A stretch of DNA of 64,000 nucleotides. Origin: Gigaspora rosea (Eukaryota; Glomeromycota; Glomeromycetes; Diversisporales; Gigasporaceae). How positions within the stretch are numbered: the first letter of the stretch is position 1; the number at the start of each line of letters is the position of its first letter. Under the pieces are notes generated by a model. The model was not told the origin of the DNA. It did no database searches and saw only the letters and a program-made list of their open reading frames with translations. This document shows positions 59,045 to 64,000 of the stretch, in pieces. The translations under genes and the position numbers were made by a program. The stretch is taken from contig QKWP01000117.1 in assembly GCA_003550325.1 (NCBI GenBank), forward strand, positions 129,378 to 193,377. The letters are read 5' to 3'.

Positions 59045-60220
59045 AATGGTTCTAGAATAAATTAATATTTTTTTGTTATATTTTCCCATGCTTTGTCTAC
59101 TTCTTTATTTGAATAGTTTTTAGAATGATATGAATAAAATGAATCTTTTATTTCAGGGAACAATTTACTAAGATTTGTATATATTTTAGTAAGAATTTCT
59201 TTAGGGCATTGTGAAATATACCTTGTTAATATGTGTTTAACAGATTCTAAAAATATCTGATTTTCATTAATAGTTTTTTTACTAGTTTTTGGTTTAGTAG
59301 AACTAGCTTTTTTATATTCTCTGGTAGTACTCTTCTTTATAGAAATCCTCTTTTTTTTTTAAATTAAAACAATTTGTTTCTTGAGGTTCAATCTCACTAT
59401 TTTCTTCTTGGTCACTTTCTTCTTGGTCACTTTCTTCTTGATCGCTTTCATTATCTTCTGATTGGCTTTGGTTTATATATCCATATTGTAAAATATTATT
59501 AACTTTTTTGACTTTTTTAGCTTTAGGTCAATTAGTTTTTGTATGACCAGCTTTTCTGCACATTGAACAGTATCTTGCAACAGTTTTTTTTTTAGTTTTT
59601 GTAGACTTTTTTGTGGCATATAATTTTTTGGATTGTATATTATAATTCGCATAGCCTAATCTTTTATATAATTCTTCTTCGATAAAATTTTTTAAAGCAT
59701 CAGGATCTCTAGATGCATTATCAGAATACCACAGTCTTTGAGCTATAAAATCTAATTCGTCATATGCTTTTTTATATATAGTTAAATTATCACTAGGTAT
59801 TGTATTAGATAAAATTATAGGAACTGATGAATTGTTATTAACTCCATTATATGTAAAGGTAGAAGGTTTTCGCTCAAGCCATGTATCTTTAACAGCAGTA
59901 AAGAATGCATTTATATCTGCTGGGGTCGTTATTTTTACTCTTGTAAATAATTCATCAGGTAAATAAGTCCATAATATGGTCAATGCATCCTGGTTATTAT
60001 TTGGTGTTTGTAACAATAAAAGACGAATTCTGTCTTCATAGGTTTGAGGAGTATCAGTGGGGTTAAATTTTTCTTGTGCTAATCTAGATAAAGAGGCATT
60101 GCGTGATCCTATTGTTTCTTCATGATATTTATACCGTAACCAAGCTAAGAATCGTGCTGGAGTATCAATATTTGTACCTGCTGGATGTTCGGCTGGAACA
60201 GGAGTATACTTACCAGACAT
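59045..60220 (-). pseudogene. Gag-like protein with CCHC zinc knuckle
   Basis: ATG 60,220. Residues 1-200 look like a retroelement capsid/Gag region (FLAWLRYKYHEETIGSRNAS, TYEDRIRLLLLQTPNNNQDA, TILWTYLPDELFTRVKI). A basic stretch KKSTKTKKKTVARYC leads into a zinc knuckle CSMCRKAGHTKTN whose final Cys codon is replaced by TGA at about 59,528-59,530. Reading on in the same frame gives a Lys-rich then acidic repeat tail (SDQEESDQEESDQEE). A frameshift in an A-run near 59,352 is followed by another 100 codons to about 59,045. CCHC Gag proteins bind nucleic acid and assemble particles in retroelements (known); in this element a similar structural role is inferred. Confidence 0.65.
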
Positions 60221-60228
60221 TTTGGATT

Positions 60229-61449
60229 TTAAATTTTAGCTTTTACACCATCATTAAATCCAACAACTCCCAATGCACTTCCATATGCAAATACTTGTAC
60301 TATTTTATTATAATATTCATTTGGGGGTTCTTGACCTATATGTTGGAGAATTTGAGCAATTAATAGGGATAACGAAGATATAACATCTTGTAAGGTTGCC
60401 ATGTTTGCTATATTATTCTGTAGAACAAAAATTTGTTGATTTAAATTATTAATTAATTGTTCAGAATTTCATGTTCGAGTTTTCCACTTACCCTACTTGT
60501 TATCTAGTTGAATATTAGCATGTAATAGATTATTTTTTAGAGTTTTGCACTTATTTTTTCATTTGATGTATCATTTTGTTGTAAGATTTAAGAGATGCGT
60601 AGTAATTTCTCTATTCATTTTACAATCTTGTAGTTGCTGATAGGCTTTTTTATTTTTGAATCTTAATGCAAAGCTTTCTAGAAGCAATTCTGATATTCGG
60701 CTTTTTTGTGTACGGATTGTAATTCGGCTATTTAGTTCTCGAGATTTAAATATATTATGCTATGTTCTGTGGGCCTCATAAGCCTGATAAAGAAGATCAT
60801 AGTCATTTTGAAGCATAGCTAACTGGGTTTGTGAATCTGCAAACTGGGTCTGCAAATTAGCTAACTGGGTCTGCAAATTCACTACTTGATTTTTGGTATT
60901 GATTGCTCGGGCATTTGCTTGTGGATATATTTGTAGTACCAATCTTTCAAACCTATTTCCAGCATCAGAAATTATATTAAAATAATCTACAATGCCATTT
61001 ATTGTAGGTGCAGTTGTAATTGGGCTCTGAAAATATCGTCTAATATTGTCAATTTCTCTTTGAATTCTATTATTTTAGATTCTGGCTTGATTTTCAGGTA
61101 GAGATAATCTGGGTAATCCTGGTGGTTGTGCCATCGTATTGCTAAAGCTATACAAATCAATAATTTTTTCATTAAGCTTGTCTATTTCATTCTGAAAAAC
61201 TGCTAACTGTTTTTCTAAATAATCTATATAATTTTCTTAATTTATAGAATTTTGAAGCATCTTTTCTAACTGTTCTTTAAGATTAGATATTTCTAATCAT
61301 AAAGGGTCTAGATTCTCATCTCGAATTAAGATTTCTTTTTCGAGATATTTAATATAATCTTCTTTTAAGACTAGATTCTGCTATAATTTGCTAACTCGAT
61401 CTTGTATTACCAATAAAGCACCTTTAAACTGTTTAATTCTTTCACTCAT
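60229..61449 (-). pseudogene. Coiled-coil protein, nonsense mutations only
   Basis: ATG 61,449 to TAA 60,229-60,231, 407 codons in one unbroken frame with nine internal stops and no frameshift. The sequence is rich in heptad-like repeats (LEKEILIRDENLDPL, LKEQLEKMLQNS, NLQTQLANLQTQFADSQTQL), a Pro-rich patch (MAQPPGLPRLSLPENQAR) and a helical C-terminus (MATLQDVISSLSLLIAQILQ, then EPPNEYYNKIVQVFAYGSAL). It ends nine bases before the Gag-like ATG on the same strand, so the two probably formed one transcript. Likely a structural protein; no named family is recognised. Confidence 0.6.
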
Positions 61450-61477
61450 TTTTTCTCACAAGTGAGCTAGTTTAAAA
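61450..61477. promoter_or_regulatory. 28-bp divergent intergenic gap with palindrome
   Basis: The integrase (+, ATG 61,478) and coiled-coil gene (-, ATG 61,449) start 28 bases apart. The gap contains the perfect palindrome CTCACAAGTGAG minus its AA centre (61,455-61,466). Start sites and any control must overlap the genes; the palindrome is a candidate protein-binding site. Confidence 0.45.
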
Positions 61478-62545
61478 ATGTTATCTATTCCTATAATACA
61501 AATAGATTCTAAAAAAGCTCATAAACTAGATATATCTATCGCTTTGCGTAAGATTTATTATCAACCTAATAGCTATCAAAGAACTATAAAAAAATTACAT
61601 GAAGCTTCTCTAAAAGCAGGATATAATTTTTCTATCGATGAAATATGTGATTGGCTTGAAAAACAGGCTTTATATCAGATTCATAAACCACATCCAAAGT
61701 TTATTACTAGAGCCTCATTTAATAGTATACAGATTCCTAATGAAAACCATCAAGCAGATATTCTTTATATGCCTCATGATAGAATTAATAATATAACTTA
61801 TAAATATTGCTTATGTATAGTTGATGTAGATTCGCGATATAAGTGGGCAGTTCCTTTAACAGATAAGACATCGAGTAGTATAGCTAAAGCCTTTAAAAAA
61901 GTTTATAGTAATTTCAGATGCCCTTTTATTTGGCCTAAATTATTAATGGTGGATCCTGGTTCAGAATTTAAATCAGACTGTAAAGAATTAATGGAAAAAC
62001 ATAATGTTAAAATTAAGATTGGCACATCATATAGAAGTCAAGCTATTGTTGAGAGATTTAATCGCACTTTAGCTGAAAAATTGTTTAGATTACAGGATGC
62101 TTCAGATTTATTGTTGCCTATCTCCAAAAGATCTAGAGCTTGGGTTAAAAATCTTCCCATTATTGTCAATGATCTTAATAATTCGGTAACTAGACTAATT
62201 TGTATGACCCCTGCTAAAGCTATAAAAATGAAGCAAGTTATTGCTATCTTTTCCAAATTACGAAATGGGCCTATAGCCTTTAGTGAGTCTAAGCTATCAT
62301 ATAATACATCAGTAAGATATTTGCTTGAACCTGGTGAGTTAGAAGGTGGACAAATGCGAGCAACTGATATGAATTGGTCTCCACAAGTTTATTATATCCA
62401 CAAATCTTTAGTACAAAAAAATCAACCTATCTTATATTTGCTTGAAGATAAGGAGGGCAATAGACCAAAGCGGTTTTTTGTTAGAGAAGAACTTCAAATT
62501 ATTCATCCTAATACAGAATTACCTCAGTGGGTACTTACAAGTTAG
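61478..62545 (+). CDS. Polinton-type integrase (rve family)
   Basis: An intact frame of 355 codons from ATG 61,478. Inserts the element's DNA using a DDE triad: first Asp in HQADILYMP, second in MVDPGSEF, Glu in QAIVERFNRTLAEKLF, 32 residues after the second Asp. The N-terminal 75 residues are helical (IALRKIYYQPNSYQ, then LHEASLKAGYNFSIDEICDW). The RSQAIVERFNRTLAEKLF block is characteristic of Maverick/Polinton c-integrases as opposed to LTR-retrotransposon ones (known). The C-terminal part (RYLLEPGELEGGQMRATDMN, then a chromodomain-like tail) is complete. It is the only large undamaged gene of the element. It diverges from the coiled-coil gene. Confidence 0.85.
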   Translation: MLSIPIIQIDSKKAHKLDISIALRKIYYQPNSYQRTIKKLHEASLKAGYNFSIDEICDWLEKQALYQIHKPHPKFITRASFNSIQIPNENHQADILYMPHDRINNITYKYCLCIVDVDSRYKWAVPLTDKTSSSIAKAFKKVYSNFRCPFIWPKLLMVDPGSEFKSDCKELMEKHNVKIKIGTSYRSQAIVERFNRTLAEKLFRLQDASDLLLPISKRSRAWVKNLPIIVNDLNNSVTRLICMTPAKAIKMKQVIAIFSKLRNGPIAFSESKLSYNTSVRYLLEPGELEGGQMRATDMNWSPQVYYIHKSLVQKNQPILYLLEDKEGNRPKRFFVREELQIIHPNTELPQWVLTS

Positions 62546-62616
62546 ACCCAAAAGAGAATTAAAAACTCACAATAAGAGACATTTGTGGAATAGTTCAAGT
62601 TGGTATTCCTGGTCTT

Positions 62617-63006
62617 TTATAAATTAAGAAAAACTTCTGCTTCTTTATCGATTTGGGCTTCTTTAACAAAATGATCTTTAGCTAAATTGAAATATAATTT
62701 ATATAGTTCCATAATTGAAGTAAATATCTTTGGGTCTCGATCATAAAATTCTTTATAGTCATCTTTGATTTTATGATATTTTTCTTTATTGGGGAATATT
62801 GTTATAGCTAACTTTAATATATATTCTTCTGGATCTTCTGCTTGGCGTAATTTTATAATTCGCTCTTTATAACTTTGCATGAACTTACCTTCTTTTGGTT
62901 TTTTATAATAGATGCATGCTTTAACTACATTAATTAAAGCTTGATCAACTTCTTGATAAGTGGGCTTGGTTTGGATATCTTTTGTATCTTGAGTTTGATT
63001 ACTCAT
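62617..63006 (-). CDS. Unknown element protein next to the right TIR
   Basis: 129 codons from ATG 63,006, whose first bases lie at the inner TIR edge. Mostly helical and charged (QALINVVKACIYYKKPKEGK, LRQAEDPEEYILKLAITIFP, FTSIMELYKLYFNLAKDHF). No domain is recognised. It is convergent with the integrase (72-base gap). The frame is intact, which suggests a protein recently still under selection. Confidence 0.5.
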   Translation of the reverse strand: MSNQTQDTKDIQTKPTYQEVDQALINVVKACIYYKKPKEGKFMQSYKERIIKLRQAEDPEEYILKLAITIFPNKEKYHKIKDDYKEFYDRDPKIFTSIMELYKLYFNLAKDHFVKEAQIDKEAEVFLNL

Positions 63007-63597
63007 TGTATATGCGTGCTGGTACGAAATTCTTTATCTGTTACTTATAATATATTTTTATTCAATTTGAAACTTAATATGTAGTAGGCATATATAAAAA
63101 ATATAGTTGGGTGAATATATATGCGATTTCCTTTTATATACTAGAGAGATATGTGGACGGTCATGTATGAATCCTAAAGGGTGTTGGCTTTATAAAAATG
63201 CAATTAAACGCTTTCCTTGTACTGATTGTGGTAAACCTACTCGGTCTAAAAGCGGTAGATGTCCTAACCATATTAGAAGCTATTATATTGGTAAACATTA
63301 TCAAAAGTATTATAAAAGGAAAATAAATACTTAATTTTTGGTACCTTGATTTATATATGGATGAATATATATGATATCAGGTATGACGATGGGATTAATT
63401 TTTTGTCATCATCCGATTTGTTTATAAAATATAAAAATAGTGAGTTCTAGCTATATAATTTTTGGTACCCAGGTTTTTATATTGGTACTAAGATTTGTTA
63501 TAGAATATAGGTTTACAAAGACGTGAAAAGGGTAAGATGACTACTTTGGTACCCAGGGTGCCAAAAAGTGTTCTAGAACTCTTCTTTTCGCTCTATT
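63005..63597. repeat. Right terminal inverted repeat (593 bp)
   Basis: Mirror of 50,840-51,432. The inner edge falls two bases inside the start codon of the minus-strand gene at 63,006. Confidence 0.9.
63107..63334 (+). CDS. Cys-rich zinc-binding-like protein in the right TIR
   Basis: Mirror copy of the left TIR gene, differing at about six residues. All motif cysteines (EICGRSC, KGC, CTDCGKPTRSKSGRC) are kept. The position of the left copy's ATG-CAG start is ATA-TAG here, so the frame opens only at a TTG and translation is doubtful. It reads outward toward the right end. The retained cysteines suggest selection acted on this frame before the start was lost. Confidence 0.5.
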   Translation: MGEYICDFLLYTREICGRSCMNPKGCWLYKNAIKRFPCTDCGKPTRSKSGRCPNHIRSYYIGKHYQKYYKRKINT

Positions 63598-63603
63598 ACT
63601 TTA
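63598..63603. repeat. Right target-site duplication ACTTTA
   Basis: Directly after the right terminal repeat and followed by CAAGA, as in the related empty site. Confidence 0.7.
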
Positions 63604-64000
63604 CAAGATTTCTCCAGCAAGTTGCAGAATATTAACACTTCTGAGAAATAGATTTTTTTTTTACTTCTTTACTATTTTTAGAAAGTATTTAGAAAAAGAG
63701 AGCGATTAAAAGTATAGCCAAAACAAAAAAAATAGCCTAAGTAAAGACAATAAAAAACAAAGAAGCAATGATAATAGCTAACTGTGGAGTGAGCGAAAAT
63801 AAGTATATAAAGCTAGTTTTTGTATATAGTAATTGAATTAGGTGTGACAAAGTGCAACAGTAGTTAAAATAATATGTAAAAATATAAAAATAATACTGTA
63901 AAGATGTATAATAATTAAAATATAATATATAATAAAATATGTAATATTGATTAAAAATATTTAAAATATAATATATAATATATAATAATAAATAAAAATA
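63604..64000. other. AT-rich right flank
   Basis: Continuation of the degenerate repeat DNA seen left of the element, then ATATAATA low-complexity sequence to the window end. No gene. Confidence 0.6.

Larger units (their letters stand above)
50840..63597. mobile_element. Maverick/Polinton-type giant transposon, 12.76 kb
   Basis: Bounded by inverted repeats of 593 bases each (50,840-51,432 and 63,005-63,597) and by ACTTTA on both sides (50,834-50,839; 63,598-63,603), matching the 6-base duplications known for Polintons. It encodes a family-B, protein-primed type DNA polymerase and an rve-family integrase, the two hallmark genes, plus a retropepsin-like protease, a Gag-like CCHC protein, a coiled-coil protein and several unknown genes. 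No packaging ATPase, adenovirus-type protease or recognisable jelly-roll capsid gene was found. Most genes carry stops or frameshifts; the integrase is intact. It is an aged copy, probably not self-mobile. Confidence 0.85.

Noticed and set aside
51452..60600. UGA read as tryptophan in the giant element (mitochondrial-plasmid-like code)
   Set aside because: Several in-frame stops are TGA, but TAA and TAG also occur, most TGA sites suit Arg or Cys better than Trp, and the polymerase is also broken by frameshifts. Decay explains it more simply.
58300..61449. A complete LTR retrotransposon
   Set aside because: Gag-like and protease frames are present, but no reverse transcriptase, RNase H or LTR pair is seen, and the integrase is on the opposite strand and of Polinton type.
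50840..63597. Integrated linear mitochondrial plasmid (protein-primed polymerase, TIRs)
   Set aside because: Such plasmids carry polymerase and RNA polymerase genes, not an rve integrase; the integrase and 6-base duplication point to a Polinton.

Overview
The window looks like nuclear DNA of an arbuscular mycorrhizal fungus close to Rhizophagus (Glomeromycotina). This is inferred from four things: very high A+T, a broken tyrosine-kinase-like gene cluster with short GT-AG introns, a long TPR protein and decayed Sel1 repeats, and a Maverick/Polinton-type giant transposon. No tRNA, rRNA or CRISPR array was seen. Four single N characters (859, 15840, 52159, 56069) mark scaffold joins, and three of them sit next to duplicated sequence. 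Gene content is low; most of the window is transposon remains.

Layout. 1-4.6 kb: nested inverted-repeat elements. 4.7-7.8 kb: two protein-kinase domains on the minus strand, in pieces separated by short introns, possibly one tandem-kinase gene. 8.3-22.3 kb: AT-rich and nearly free of CG dinucleotides, filled with palindromic elements nested in one another, plus a decayed Sel1-repeat gene at 18.5-19.2 kb. 22.4-27.5 kb: CG reappears; one broken unrecognised gene at 24.2-24.9 kb. 27.6-31.7 kb (minus): the one large intact gene, a 1,359-codon protein with a RING/U-box-like module and about 22 TPRs, eight of them duplicated as an 861-bp block. 32-46.3 kb: a dense field of short non-autonomous transposons (hAT-like with a perfect 8-bp duplication, TA-inserted palindromes, TTAGGG-bearing elements), one decayed Tc1/mariner transposase and minisatellites. 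46.8-50.8 kb: AT-rich repeat DNA.

50,840-63,597: a 12.76-kb element with 593-bp terminal inverted repeats and a candidate 6-bp target duplication (ACTTTA). From left to right it holds a small Cys-rich gene inside the TIR, a broken protein-primed type DNA polymerase B gene (+), an unknown gene present twice (+), repeat arrays, another unknown broken gene (+), then on the minus strand an aspartic protease, a Gag-like CCHC protein and a coiled-coil protein, then an intact Polinton-type integrase (+), an unknown gene (-), and the second copy of the Cys-rich gene. The integrase and coiled-coil genes diverge from a 28-bp gap. Integrase plus polymerase fit a Polinton; the Gag-like and retropepsin-like genes without any reverse transcriptase do not fit the usual gene set and are the most unusual thing here.
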